A stretch of 64,000 nt of DNA. It comes from Halobacillus sp. Marseille-P3879. GTDB taxonomy: Bacteria; Bacillota; Bacilli; Bacillales; Halobacillaceae. The notes beneath the pieces are model-generated. The model did not search any database and had not been told where the DNA came from. It worked only from the letters and a program-made list of their open reading frames with translations. Position numbers and translations under genes: made by a program. The stretch lies in the NCBI RefSeq assembly GCF_900240285.1, contig NZ_OESS01000004.1:1-64000 (forward strand). The letters run 5' to 3'. Shown here one piece after another: positions 53,197-61,941 of the stretch. The first letter of the stretch is position 1. Each line of letters begins with the position of its first letter.

Positions 53197-54585
53197 TTGT
53201 TCTTAAATTTCATTCCTATGGAAATTCGCAAATACCTTCAAATGTCCAAACGGCAGCGCAAACACGAAATGCAGATGACATTGTGGTATATGCCAGCTTT
53301 CTATATTTTAATATCTGTTATTCTAGTTGCCATTACCTTATTTCTAGACCTCCAAATTGGGTTGGAAGAAGTCGCCCCAAGTATGCTGCAAATTCAAGCT
53401 TCGGTGACCCGGACCCTCGTCAGTACATTAATCGGCGGGATTTTAACTCTAAGTGCATTCACGCTCAACTCCCTGCTTGTCGTACTTACAACGTTCAGCG
53501 GACAATTCTCCCCCCGAATGCTCCTGAACTTCGTTTCCGACCGGCAAACCCAGCATGCCCTGGGGATATTTAACGGAAGCTTTGTTTATGTATTGCTCGC
53601 TTTCTTATTTATAGGAAATGCTTCCACAGATACAATATTCGTAGCCACCCCTGTAATTACTGTGGCTCTTGCTTTTACCACAGCTATTGTATTTATTTAT
53701 TTTATTAACCATGCTACGACATGGATGCAGGTTCATAACATAACGTATACGATGAAAAACGTCTCTAAGAAAATCATCTATGACTCTCTTCGCAAAGATC
53801 TGGACGAACACAGGACGAGAAATCCTGGTGACCTTAAGGAAGAAGAACAAAAGGATCAGCATCACGTACTGGCCCGAAGATCAGGGTACTTACAGACAGT
53901 CGATTATAATACCATGATCAACGAAGCTAGAAACGATGATGTTATTATTCAATTACACTTTCAAGTAGGCGATTATGTGCTTGCAGGTAATGAATTTTTC
54001 AGTTTCTGGGGCCCCGGTGCTTCTGAAGTAGAAGAATCAAAGTATTACAACATGTTCGAACTCGGTCACAAAGAAACTGAGATTCAGGATTTACAAATGG
54101 GGATGCACAAGCTGGCGGAAATTGCGATCAAAGCGATAGGCAACGATGATCCAAAGACCGCTTCAAACACGATTCATCAAATGTCTGAGCTCATGCTCAG
54201 TGTTGACAGCTATATCACGTTCAGTCCTTATTTGGCAGACGAGCGTAAACAAGTCCGTGTTATTCTTAAAGAAGAGACGTTTGATTATTATTTGTACCGA
54301 GGATTTGGCTTTATCAGACACTACGCGAAGGACAACCACTTAGTTATCACTGATATTATGGCGTCACTTGCGAAGGTGGCCGAGTCAATTGACGTATCCA
54401 AGCATGATAAATTATGGGAGTTTGGCTGCAATACAATGGACCATATTGAACATGAAGTCATCTATGAGCTGGATAAAACTTTCTTGCTTCGAGAAGTATA
54501 CAATTTAGCTAAAGTGACAGATCATTTGAATGAATATCCGCGAATAGAATCTAAATTTTTTCCTAACGCTAATGAGAATACGTAA
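53197..54585 (+). CDS. DUF2254 membrane protein
   Basis: 462 residues: four membrane helices in the first ~190 (YMPAFYILISVILVAITLFL, LTLSAFTLNSLLVVLTTFS) and a large C-terminal soluble part (about 230-455). The role is unknown. AAGGAGG lies nine bases before a TTG start; the first in-frame ATG has no site. A SigB-type promoter suggests general stress control. Confidence 0.85.
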   Translation: MFLNFIPMEIRKYLQMSKRQRKHEMQMTLWYMPAFYILISVILVAITLFLDLQIGLEEVAPSMLQIQASVTRTLVSTLIGGILTLSAFTLNSLLVVLTTFSGQFSPRMLLNFVSDRQTQHALGIFNGSFVYVLLAFLFIGNASTDTIFVATPVITVALAFTTAIVFIYFINHATTWMQVHNITYTMKNVSKKIIYDSLRKDLDEHRTRNPGDLKEEEQKDQHHVLARRSGYLQTVDYNTMINEARNDDVIIQLHFQVGDYVLAGNEFFSFWGPGASEVEESKYYNMFELGHKETEIQDLQMGMHKLAEIAIKAIGNDDPKTASNTIHQMSELMLSVDSYITFSPYLADERKQVRVILKEETFDYYLYRGFGFIRHYAKDNHLVITDIMASLAKVAESIDVSKHDKLWEFGCNTMDHIEHEVIYELDKTFLLREVYNLAKVTDHLNEYPRIESKFFPNANENT

Positions 54586-54586
54586 T

Positions 54587-54611
54587 AAAATCAGGCTCCG
54601 GCCTGATTTTT
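54587..54611 (+). terminator. Terminator of the DUF2254 gene
   Basis: AAAATCAGGC/GCCTGATTTT around TCCG, with T residues. Confidence 0.9.
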
Positions 54612-54810
54612 ACTTGTAAATAGCTTTTATTCAAGTATTTTTATTACCCATAAAAAACCTTCTAAATACAGAAATCCATTAAAAGAAAAGTTTCTTTTAT
54701 TTAGATCGGAACGCTTGGAAGTAAGCGGGACGTTATGATCTAACCTCCTTCCCTATAGTTGAGGCTTTCCCGGTATTCTTACAACCAGAATTATGATAAT
54801 GGTGGAACTG

Positions 54811-54839
54811 TTGACACATTTAATTCATTTACTTAATAT
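54811..54839 (+). promoter_or_regulatory. SigmaA promoter of the czcD operon
   Basis: TTGACA (54811-54816), 17 bases, TAATAT (54834-54839). The operator palindrome follows right after. Confidence 0.75.
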
Positions 54840-54841
54840 TA

Positions 54842-54863
54842 TATATGTACATATACACATATA
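54842..54863 (+). promoter_or_regulatory. Probable CzrA/ArsR-type operator
   Basis: TATATGT and ACATATA are exact inverted arms around an 8-base spacer, over the predicted start of transcription. This is where zinc-sensing ArsR repressors bind, and the operon encodes one (55789). Confidence 0.6.
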
Positions 54864-54884
54864 TTGAAATAAGGAGGTGCTTTT

Positions 54885-55796
54885 ATGGGACATCATCACC
54901 ACCATCACCATGATCACACCACAGGTAATATCAAAATTGCTTTCTTCCTAAACCTTGGCTTTACAATTATTGAGCTGATAGGCGGTATCTTAACAAACAG
55001 CATGGCGATTATTTCAGATGCCCTTCATGATTTAGGAGATTCGTTGTCTCTTGGGCTGGCATGGTTTTTACAAAAGTTTTCCCGAAAAAAGAAAACCCAG
55101 CAATTTTCCTTTGGATTTAAACGTTTCTCCTTACTGGCTGCCTTAATTAACAGCATTGTATTAGTTGTAGGGTCGATCTTTATTCTTTCAGAAGCCATTC
55201 CTAGGCTAATGAACCCTGAACAGCCTCACACTTTAGGAATGATGGGGCTTTCGGTGCTTGGGATTATAGTGAATGGAGCAGCCGTCCTCAGGCTTAAAGG
55301 CGGTGAATCGATGAATCAGAAGGTGATGACATGGCACTTGCTGGAGGATGTACTGGGCTGGGTAGCTGTTTTTATTGTCAGCATTGTGATGACTTTTGTC
55401 GATTTTCCAATATTAGATCCAATCGCCTCCATTCTGATTACGATTTACATTCTCTATAATGTAGTGGTCAATTTAATTAAGACGATGAGGTTATTCCTGG
55501 AAGCAGTGCCAGAGAATATTGATCTGGACGGAATTATTAACAAAATCAACACCTTACCTCACGTTCAATCCACTCATCACACGCACTTATGGTCACTGGA
55601 CGGCGAGCATCACGCCTTTTCAACACACGTAGTCGTGCCTTCAGATTCAACAAAGAATGAAATATGTACCATTAAAGAGAATGTCAAAGAAGTGATCAAC
55701 TCCATCCACCTGGATCACATTACCATAGAAATTGAATACGAGGACGAATACTGTTCGATGCTGGAAGAAGATGAAGGAGGCACTGATCATGGATGA
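54885..55796 (+). CDS. czcD: CzcD-type cation diffusion facilitator (Zn/Cd/Co efflux)
   Basis: 303 residues. The N-terminus is a run of seven histidines, presumably metal-sampling. Six membrane helices follow, with the metal sites [17 protein letters not shown] (Asp/His) in TM2 and DVLGWVAVF in TM5, and a C-terminal cytoplasmic domain ([18 protein letters not shown]). It exports zinc and related ions. The next gene, its likely repressor, overlaps its end by eight bases. Confidence 0.93.
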   Translation: MGHHHHHHHDHTTGNIKIAFFLNLGFTIIELIGGILTNSMAIISDALHDLGDSLSLGLAWFLQKFSRKKKTQQFSFGFKRFSLLAALINSIVLVVGSIFILSEAIPRLMNPEQPHTLGMMGLSVLGIIVNGAAVLRLKGGESMNQKVMTWHLLEDVLGWVAVFIVSIVMTFVDFPILDPIASILITIYILYNVVVNLIKTMRLFLEAVPENIDLDGIINKINTLPHVQSTHHTHLWSLDGEHHAFSTHVVVPSDSTKNEICTIKENVKEVINSIHLDHITIEIEYEDEYCSMLEEDEGGTDHG

Positions 55797-56100
55797 TTCC
55801 TTTTACACAAAAGATCTTGACGAAGAAACATTGTTCGTTGTAACTCAAACCTTTAAAGCCTTATCAGACCACACAAGAGTGAGAATTCTTAATTTACTTT
55901 TCGAGAAAGAATATAGTGTAAATGAGATCGCTGAAAACTTAAAGCTCCGCCAGTCCACGGTTTCACACCAGCTCCGTTTCTTGAAGAACCTGCGGCTTGT
56001 GAAATACCGCCGGGAGGGAACAACGATTTATTATTCCCATGATGACGAGCATGTCATTAATGTGCTGCAGCAAATGATTCAGCACGCTCTTCACCATTAA
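55789..56100 (+). CDS. ArsR-family metal repressor (CzrA-like)
   Basis: 103 residues. The winged helix includes [19 protein letters not shown] and [19 protein letters not shown]; the C-terminal helix ends in [20 protein letters not shown] with the His/Asp residues of the alpha-5 zinc site of CzrA/SmtB. Zinc binding lifts it from DNA. It has GGAGG eight bases before its ATG inside the end of czcD and likely autoregulates the operon. Confidence 0.92.
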   Translation: MDDSFYTKDLDEETLFVVTQTFKALSDHTRVRILNLLFEKEYSVNEIAENLKLRQSTVSHQLRFLKNLRLVKYRREGTTIYYSHDDEHVINVLQQMIQHALHH

Positions 56101-56127
56101 ATATAAAATAACAGCGCCGTTATGTAT

Positions 56128-56174
56128 AAAAAAATCGGGTATGGAACCAGAGAAGTTCCATACCCGATTTTTTA
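56128..56174. terminator. Bidirectional terminator
   Basis: AAAAAATCGGGTATGGAAC / GTTCCATACCCGATTTTTT is a perfect 19-base stem between convergent genes. Confidence 0.92.
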
Positions 56175-56213
56175 TAATCACTGCATACGCCCGTCCTACC
56201 AGTCCAGACCTTT

Positions 56214-56639
56214 CTACATTTCCAGCGTTTCCGGAGTGTTATCCCCAAGATTCATCAGACGGATATTTTCCGGATAAATTTCAAGCACAATATAGTCCGG
56301 GTCTCCTTTACTCGTAAACCAGCGTTCCATTTCTTCACTCCAGAGCCAATCCTTCATTTTCTGGTCTTCGCGAATTTTGGCTTGTCCTTCCACTTCTAAA
56401 TAAGCATCACCTAACCCTTGACCTTCATAGCCAATTAAGATGTGGACATTTGGGTTGTCTTCAATTTCATCTGCCTTGTGCGTTTCTCTATTGGTGGGTG
56501 TATAAAAGGTGAACTCATCATCATTGGAAAATGTCATATATCTCGTATGCGGCTTTCCATTTTTCACAGTAGCCAGTGTTCCAATTTGATGTTGATCCAT
56601 AATATTGTAAATTTTCTTCTTTAATTCTTCTTGATCCAC
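56214..56639 (-). CDS. Pyridoxamine 5'-phosphate oxidase family protein (general stress protein 26-like)
   Basis: 141 residues of a split-barrel flavin fold. HQIGTLATVKNGKPHTRYMTF and IEDNPNVHILIGYEGQG fit the YdaG/GSP26 branch; YdaG is a SigB regulon member in B. subtilis. The activity is unknown. A SigB-like promoter candidate lies upstream. Confidence 0.87.
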   Translation of the reverse strand: MDQEELKKKIYNIMDQHQIGTLATVKNGKPHTRYMTFSNDDEFTFYTPTNRETHKADEIEDNPNVHILIGYEGQGLGDAYLEVEGQAKIREDQKMKDWLWSEEMERWFTSKGDPDYIVLEIYPENIRLMNLGDNTPETLEM

Positions 56640-56678
56640 TTCTCATTCTCCTTTCCTTTATGAAAACTTGTTTTTAGT

Positions 56679-56704
56679 TTTCCTGTTGAAAGGAAAATAT
56701 AAAC
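56679..56704 (-). promoter_or_regulatory. Possible SigB promoter of the GSP26-like gene
   Basis: GTTTAT (56699-56704), 14 bases and AGGAAA (56679-56684) on the minus strand. Each box has one deviation from GTTTAA/GGGWAW. The gene's family supports it. Confidence 0.45.
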
Positions 56705-56800
56705 ATCAGAATGTGTTGAGATTTTATTAGGAGGTGGAGACATTATACGTTACACTACGGAAAAGGAAATAAGAAAGCTTTATTTGGAGGTGAAACCTGA

Positions 56801-57526
56801 ATGAGAAGTGGTAATCCTGTGTTAAAAAGTGAAGCCTTCAGCTCTTCCAGGGTTTCTAGCAGTACGATGACCCTCGGAGGGACCGTGTTTAAAACCAGCC
56901 TCCTCTTCTTATTTCTATTAGGTACAGCGTTGTATACGTGGAACCAATATTATCAGGGCGCAGATATAACTATGATGATGATCATCGGTGCTTTAGGAAG
57001 TTTTATCGTCGCCATTTTCACAGTTTTCATAAAAAAGGCAGCACCTGTCACTGCACCTCTTTATGCTGCACTTGAGGGATTTTTTCTAGGAGGTCTCTCT
57101 TCTTATGTGGAAGCTAGTTATCCCGGGATCGTTATTCAGGCGGCAGCCCTTACATTTGCCGTAATGGGCGGACTTCTCCTGCTTTATTCCACACGCATCA
57201 TTAAAGTGACTCATAGGCTGAGGTTAATGATTATTTCAGCCACGATTGGAATCTTTATTGTTTATGCCATTAATATCCTAATGAGAATCTTTTTAGAGAC
57301 AGAAGTTCCCTACTTACATTCAAGCGGACCTGTCGGCATTGGAATCAGTTTATTTATCGTTGCGATTGCTGCTCTTAATCTCGTTCTGGATTTTGATTTT
57401 ATCGAAAGAAGTGCAAGGCGTGGTGCCCCTAAGTTTATGGAATGGTATGCTGCCTTTGGTTTAATGATTACACTGGCCTGGTTATATATAGAAATTCTCC
57501 GGCTTCTGCGAAAAATACGTCGTTAG
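56801..57526 (+). CDS. Bax inhibitor-1 (BI-1/YccA) family membrane protein
   Basis: 241 residues with seven membrane helices. The early EGFFLGGLSSYVE and the C-terminal FGLMITLAWLYIEILRLL segments match the family's pH-sensing helix and end. BI-1 homologues leak calcium or protons; the bacterial role is unclear. TTTGGAGGTG precedes the ATG. A 20-codon frame with an ATT start and a strong site overlaps the ATG. Confidence 0.9.
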   Translation: MRSGNPVLKSEAFSSSRVSSSTMTLGGTVFKTSLLFLFLLGTALYTWNQYYQGADITMMMIIGALGSFIVAIFTVFIKKAAPVTAPLYAALEGFFLGGLSSYVEASYPGIVIQAAALTFAVMGGLLLLYSTRIIKVTHRLRLMIISATIGIFIVYAINILMRIFLETEVPYLHSSGPVGIGISLFIVAIAALNLVLDFDFIERSARRGAPKFMEWYAAFGLMITLAWLYIEILRLLRKIRR

Positions 57527-57657
57527 AGATTTAGAAGGAAACAACTGAATTAGTCCCTCTCATATTTTTGTAATATTTGTAACACAATTGAAATAATGTC
57601 TTTAATTATGCTTTAATTTGTATTAAAATAGGGGAAGTTACTATTGGGAGGACCCTT

Positions 57658-58512
57658 ATGCTCGACAAACTGATAATTAACAAAAAAAAGTTCATAGTCA
57701 TCACGATCTTATCGTTCGTCCTGGGCAGTTCACTCTTTTTTGCAAACTCTACCCCCACTCGATCGGAAAAACCTGCAGAAATTACTCCGACAGTTTTCGT
57801 ACATGGGTTTAAAGGCGGGCCTGCTTCTTTTAATACCATGCTCGATCGGTTTGAAGACAACAATTGGGGTACAAAGCGGATGGTTATTTATGTTAATCCA
57901 TCTGGAGATGTACGAGTCCGCGGAGGAATTCCGCATACGATGAACCCCTTTATTCAAGTTATATTTGGAAATAACCGGGCAAGTGTTGCTGACCAAACAA
58001 ATTGGATGCAGAAAGTTATGGCCAAGCTTAAGCACAACTATGCAATCGACCAGGTCAACTTAGTCGGCCATTCAATGGGGGGCTTGGCTTCTACAAACTT
58101 TTTATTAAACAACCAGGAAAATGACTATCCTGAAGTCAATAAGCTGGTAGCTATAGGCAGTCCTTTCCTCGGAATCGGACAGAATGATTATTTTACAATG
58201 AATACAGGAGAAGCAACTGTTGACTTGCAGGTAGAATCCAATGCACTGACTACAATGATAAAAAACAAAGAGAACTTTGACGAAAATGTCCAGGCCTTAG
58301 CTATCGCCGGAGTCATTAACGAGGATGCGCCTAAAGAAGATCAATGGGACGGACTTGTCACCCAGCAAAGCGCCCACGGATTGCAAAGCATAGTACCGGA
58401 AGAAAATTTTTATAAACAAACTTTCACCGATGCTTCCTCCACTCATTCGGGCTTACATGAACACACCGGGGTAGATCAAACTATAGCCGAGTTCTTATGG
58501 AGTATTCATTAA
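57658..58512 (+). CDS. DUF915 alpha/beta hydrolase, membrane- or wall-associated
   Basis: 284 residues. A signal/anchor helix (KFIVITILSFVLGSSLFFA) precedes a hydrolase fold with FVHGFKGGPASF, nucleophile GHSMGG, DGLVTQQSAH and the catalytic His in THSGLHEH. The PF06028 family is found at the cell surface in low-GC Gram-positives; substrates are unknown. GGGAGGACCCTT precedes the ATG. Confidence 0.9.
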   Translation: MLDKLIINKKKFIVITILSFVLGSSLFFANSTPTRSEKPAEITPTVFVHGFKGGPASFNTMLDRFEDNNWGTKRMVIYVNPSGDVRVRGGIPHTMNPFIQVIFGNNRASVADQTNWMQKVMAKLKHNYAIDQVNLVGHSMGGLASTNFLLNNQENDYPEVNKLVAIGSPFLGIGQNDYFTMNTGEATVDLQVESNALTTMIKNKENFDENVQALAIAGVINEDAPKEDQWDGLVTQQSAHGLQSIVPEENFYKQTFTDASSTHSGLHEHTGVDQTIAEFLWSIH

Positions 58513-58606
58513 TAAAGATATTAAAAAAACCCGGCTTACCGCAAAGTCAAATGGCGGAAAGTATTTCTTATATTTTAGTCCTTTGACAAAGTTAAACTTT
58601 TTAAAG

Positions 58607-58646
58607 AGAGACACAGCATCAATTATGATGCTGTGTCTCTTTTTTT
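58607..58646 (+). terminator. Terminator after the DUF915 gene
   Basis: AGAGACACAGCATC/GATGCTGTGTCTCT around AATTAT with seven T. Confidence 0.92.
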
Positions 58647-58755
58647 ATATTCACAGGAATAGACCGCCCCTTTCTCTTATGATTATTTTTAATAAGATCA
58701 GCTGCTTTCACACAAAATAACTCTATAGACTATATCACGCAGAGGATGTTAAAAA

Positions 58756-60387
58756 ATGAAAGTAGCTGAACTTCTTGTTAAATGTCTGGAAAATGAAGGA
58801 GTCGAATATATCTTCGGGGTGCCGGGTGAAGAAAACATCGATTTAATGGATGCCCTGATCGATTCTAAGATTGAATTTATTGTAACCCATCACGAAACAA
58901 GTGCAGCCTTTATGGCAGGTACTTACGGCCGGCTTACAGGGAAACCCGGTGTCTGCTTAGCAACGCTTGGACCAGGAGCGACGAATTTGCTGACAGGTGT
59001 AGCTAATGCAAATATGGACCACTGCCCGTTAATCGCGATTACAGGTCAGGCAGGACTTAACCGCCAGCACAAAATTTCCCACCAATATTATGACCTTGTT
59101 AACCTATATGAACCTGTTACGAAATGGAATACCCAAATTAAAACGGCGGAGATTGTGCCAGAAGTCGTCCGAAAAGCCTACCAGCTGGCAATGCAGGAGA
59201 AACCAGGTGCGACCCATATTGATCTCCCAGAGGATATAGCAGGTATGGAGGTTGAAGGGGCACCGCTTAAGGTGACTGGGCATTCTTTGCCTCAAGCAGA
59301 TGAAACTGTCATTCAAGAAGCGGCCAAACTAATTCAGCAGGCTCGCTATCCATTGATTCTAGCTGGAAACGGGATTACTCGAGGACTTGCCGTCCCAACA
59401 TTTCGGGAGTTTGTGGAAAAAACTCAATTACCAGTTGTCCATTCCTTTATGGGGAAAGGTGCTCTTTCCTATAAAGATGAATTAAGCCTGCTCACCGCTG
59501 GAATCAGTGGAAAAGATTATATAACCTGTGGCTTCAGCCAGTCAGATTTAATTATTTGTATCGGGTTTGATATAGCAGAAACGCCTCCGGAGAATTGGAA
59601 CCCTAAACGCGATACGCCAATTTTACACATTGACACAGAAGACGCTGAAACCGACTCCCACTACCCTGTCGCATTAAATGTAGTCGGTGATATTAAAGAA
59701 AACCTTGCTGAACTTCTTAAAGTTCTCCCTGTTAATAAACAACACCCGGATTGGGTAAGTACGATCAGGGAGCAAGCCCTTAATGAATTAAAAGAGTATG
59801 AACATGATACTGGATTCCCGGTTAAACCCCAAAAAATCATATCGGACTTACGGGAGGTTTTAGGAGACAAGGATATAGCGATTTCAGACGTAGGGGCACA
59901 TAAAATGTGGATGGCCCGAATGTATCACACGACTCACCCAAATACTTGTCTTATTTCGAATGGATTGGCATCCATGGGAGTGGCCGTACCAGGAGCTATC
60001 GCCGCAAAAATGTCTTATCCTGAACGAAACGTCGTCGCTGTTTGTGGAGATGGAGCTTTTCAAATGACAGGAGCTGAGCTGGAAACTGCTGTCCGTCTTA
60101 ATCTGCCGATCATTGTTCTCTTATGGAGGGATGATGGATACGGCCTGATCGAATGGCATCAGTTAAAGAAATTTGAACGCCCTTCTCATATAAGCTTCGG
60201 CAACCCTGATTATGTCCAGCTGGCTAACTCATACGGGTTTGAAGGGATAAGAATTGAAAAGGCTGACGATTTAAAGCCTGTACTAGAGCAGGCCATTTCC
60301 ATGAATAAACCTGTATTCATCGATTGTCCAGTAGATTATCGAGAAAATATGAAATTAACTACTATGTTAAAGAATATAAATTGTTGA
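58756..60387 (+). CDS. TPP-dependent enzyme, acetolactate-synthase-like
   Basis: 543 residues, three-domain TPP enzyme. Glu47 in HHETSAAFMAG is the cofactor-activating residue; the TPP/Mg motif runs from GDGAFQ to DDGYG. The closest match is catabolic AlsS-like acetolactate synthase, but no decarboxylase (alsD) or regulatory subunit follows. It is 14 bases from an aldehyde dehydrogenase gene, so another pyruvate/aldehyde reaction is possible. Confidence 0.85.
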   Translation: MKVAELLVKCLENEGVEYIFGVPGEENIDLMDALIDSKIEFIVTHHETSAAFMAGTYGRLTGKPGVCLATLGPGATNLLTGVANANMDHCPLIAITGQAGLNRQHKISHQYYDLVNLYEPVTKWNTQIKTAEIVPEVVRKAYQLAMQEKPGATHIDLPEDIAGMEVEGAPLKVTGHSLPQADETVIQEAAKLIQQARYPLILAGNGITRGLAVPTFREFVEKTQLPVVHSFMGKGALSYKDELSLLTAGISGKDYITCGFSQSDLIICIGFDIAETPPENWNPKRDTPILHIDTEDAETDSHYPVALNVVGDIKENLAELLKVLPVNKQHPDWVSTIREQALNELKEYEHDTGFPVKPQKIISDLREVLGDKDIAISDVGAHKMWMARMYHTTHPNTCLISNGLASMGVAVPGAIAAKMSYPERNVVAVCGDGAFQMTGAELETAVRLNLPIIVLLWRDDGYGLIEWHQLKKFERPSHISFGNPDYVQLANSYGFEGIRIEKADDLKPVLEQAISMNKPVFIDCPVDYRENMKLTTMLKNINC

Positions 60388-60401
60388 GTTGAGGTGATTC
60401 T

Positions 60402-61832
60402 ATGTATATTTCTTCCATCATCAATGGAGAGACATTTAAGAAGGAGAGCAGAGATACACTCGCTGTAGTGAATCCCTATAATCAAGAAGAGATTGCTCAG
60501 ATCATACTGGCTACGCCTGACGATTTAGAAACCGCCGTAACAAATAGCTACGAAATCTTTCATCAAACAATGAAAAAAATGCCAGCTTACAAACGCGCTG
60601 ATATTCTGTTAAAGACAGCTGAGCTTCTCAAAGAAAGGAAAGAAGATTTCGCTGCTACTATTGCAGAAGAAGCAGGAAAACCACTTAAATTCAGCAGGAA
60701 TGAGGTAGACCGTGCAGTCCAGGTCATTCGATTTGCTTCTGAACAAGCTAAACAAATCAATGGAGAAGTGATACCGCTTGATGCTGCCGTTGGAGGAGAG
60801 AATCGCTTCGGTTTTACAAAGCGAGTACCACTCGGTGTTGTTGCGGCAATTACACCTTTTAATTTCCCGCTTAATTTATCGTTACACAAAATTGCGCCAG
60901 CTTTAGCCGCAGGAAATACAGTAGTCTTTAAACCGGCAGAAAAAACCCCCATCTCAGCCTACAAGCTTGTACAGCTTTTTCACGAGGCCGGTCTTCCTAA
61001 AGGTGCTTTGAATGTTGTGATGGGCTTAGGAGAAGAGTTGGGAGATCCATTGGTTGAGCATGACAAAGTACAAAAAGTGACCTTTACAGGCAGCCTTCCT
61101 GTGGGACGGGGAATCAGGGAAAAAGCGGGTTTTAAAAAGATCACGTTGGAATTAGGATCGAATTCTCCGAACATCATATTTAAAGACGTAGATTTAGAGG
61201 CGCCCATAGAAGGCTTAGTTACCGGTGCTTTTGCATTCTCGGGCCAAGTTTGTATCTCAGCACAACGAATTTATGTCCAGCAAGACATCTATCATGAATT
61301 TCTCGAAAAATTTGTAAATCGTACAAAAGCTCTAAAAATAGGAGATCCGCTGGAGGATGCCACTGAATTTGGGCCCATGATCGATGAAAAAGCAGCAGAA
61401 CGTGCAAAAACGTGGATAGACGACGCTGTATCTAAAGGAGCCACTGTTGAAACAGGCGGAGAACGAAACGGAACCATGTTGACACCAACCATCATGACCA
61501 ATGTGAAAAACGACATGAAAATAATTGCTGAAGAAGTCTTTGCTCCTATCGTATCCGTTATTCCTTTTCATACAGAAGAAGAAGCGGTTAAGTATGCTAA
61601 TGAATCGATTTATGGTTTGCAGGCGGGTATTTTTACGAAAGATTTAAACCGTGCATTCAGTGTAGCCGATCAATTGGAAATGGGCGGAGTATGGATCAAT
61701 GAAATTTCAACCTATCGGCAGGATAACCACCCTTATGGCGGTGTTAAGCAGAGCGGCATCGGGCGTGAAGGTGTAAAGTATGCCATAGATGATATGACAG
61801 AGTTAAAATTCATTGGAATCAAATTAGATTAA
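60402..61832 (+). CDS. Aldehyde dehydrogenase family protein
   Basis: 476 residues. Catalytic Glu in TLELGSNSPNIIF and Cys in FSGQVCISAQRI; FNFPLNLSLHKIAPALAAGN and TFTGSLPVGRGIREKAG are the NAD motifs. It differs from the enzyme at 51082. Likely substrates are small aldehydes (lactaldehyde, glyceraldehyde phosphate or similar). It shares an operon with the TPP enzyme. Confidence 0.88.
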   Translation: MYISSIINGETFKKESRDTLAVVNPYNQEEIAQIILATPDDLETAVTNSYEIFHQTMKKMPAYKRADILLKTAELLKERKEDFAATIAEEAGKPLKFSRNEVDRAVQVIRFASEQAKQINGEVIPLDAAVGGENRFGFTKRVPLGVVAAITPFNFPLNLSLHKIAPALAAGNTVVFKPAEKTPISAYKLVQLFHEAGLPKGALNVVMGLGEELGDPLVEHDKVQKVTFTGSLPVGRGIREKAGFKKITLELGSNSPNIIFKDVDLEAPIEGLVTGAFAFSGQVCISAQRIYVQQDIYHEFLEKFVNRTKALKIGDPLEDATEFGPMIDEKAAERAKTWIDDAVSKGATVETGGERNGTMLTPTIMTNVKNDMKIIAEEVFAPIVSVIPFHTEEEAVKYANESIYGLQAGIFTKDLNRAFSVADQLEMGGVWINEISTYRQDNHPYGGVKQSGIGREGVKYAIDDMTELKFIGIKLD

Positions 61833-61856
61833 AAATCCTACACAGGTATAGTTCAA

Positions 61857-61894
61857 CTTGCAGAGAAACCCACCGGTTTTTCTGCAAGTTTTTC
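61857..61894 (+). terminator. Terminator of the TPP enzyme-ALDH operon
   Basis: CTTGCAGAGAAACC/GGTTTTTCTGCAAG around CACC with five T. It is similar to the terminator at 34828-34865. Confidence 0.88.
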
Positions 61895-61902
61895 TTATTC
61901 TT

Positions 61903-61936
61903 TAAAAAAATAAGCCGCTGAGAGTGTCCCAGCAGC
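61903..61936 (-). terminator. Terminator of the glutamate dehydrogenase gene
   Basis: GCTGCTG/CAGCGGC stem, then a T-rich run on the minus strand, just past the stop. Confidence 0.7.
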
Positions 61937-61941
61937 CTAAA

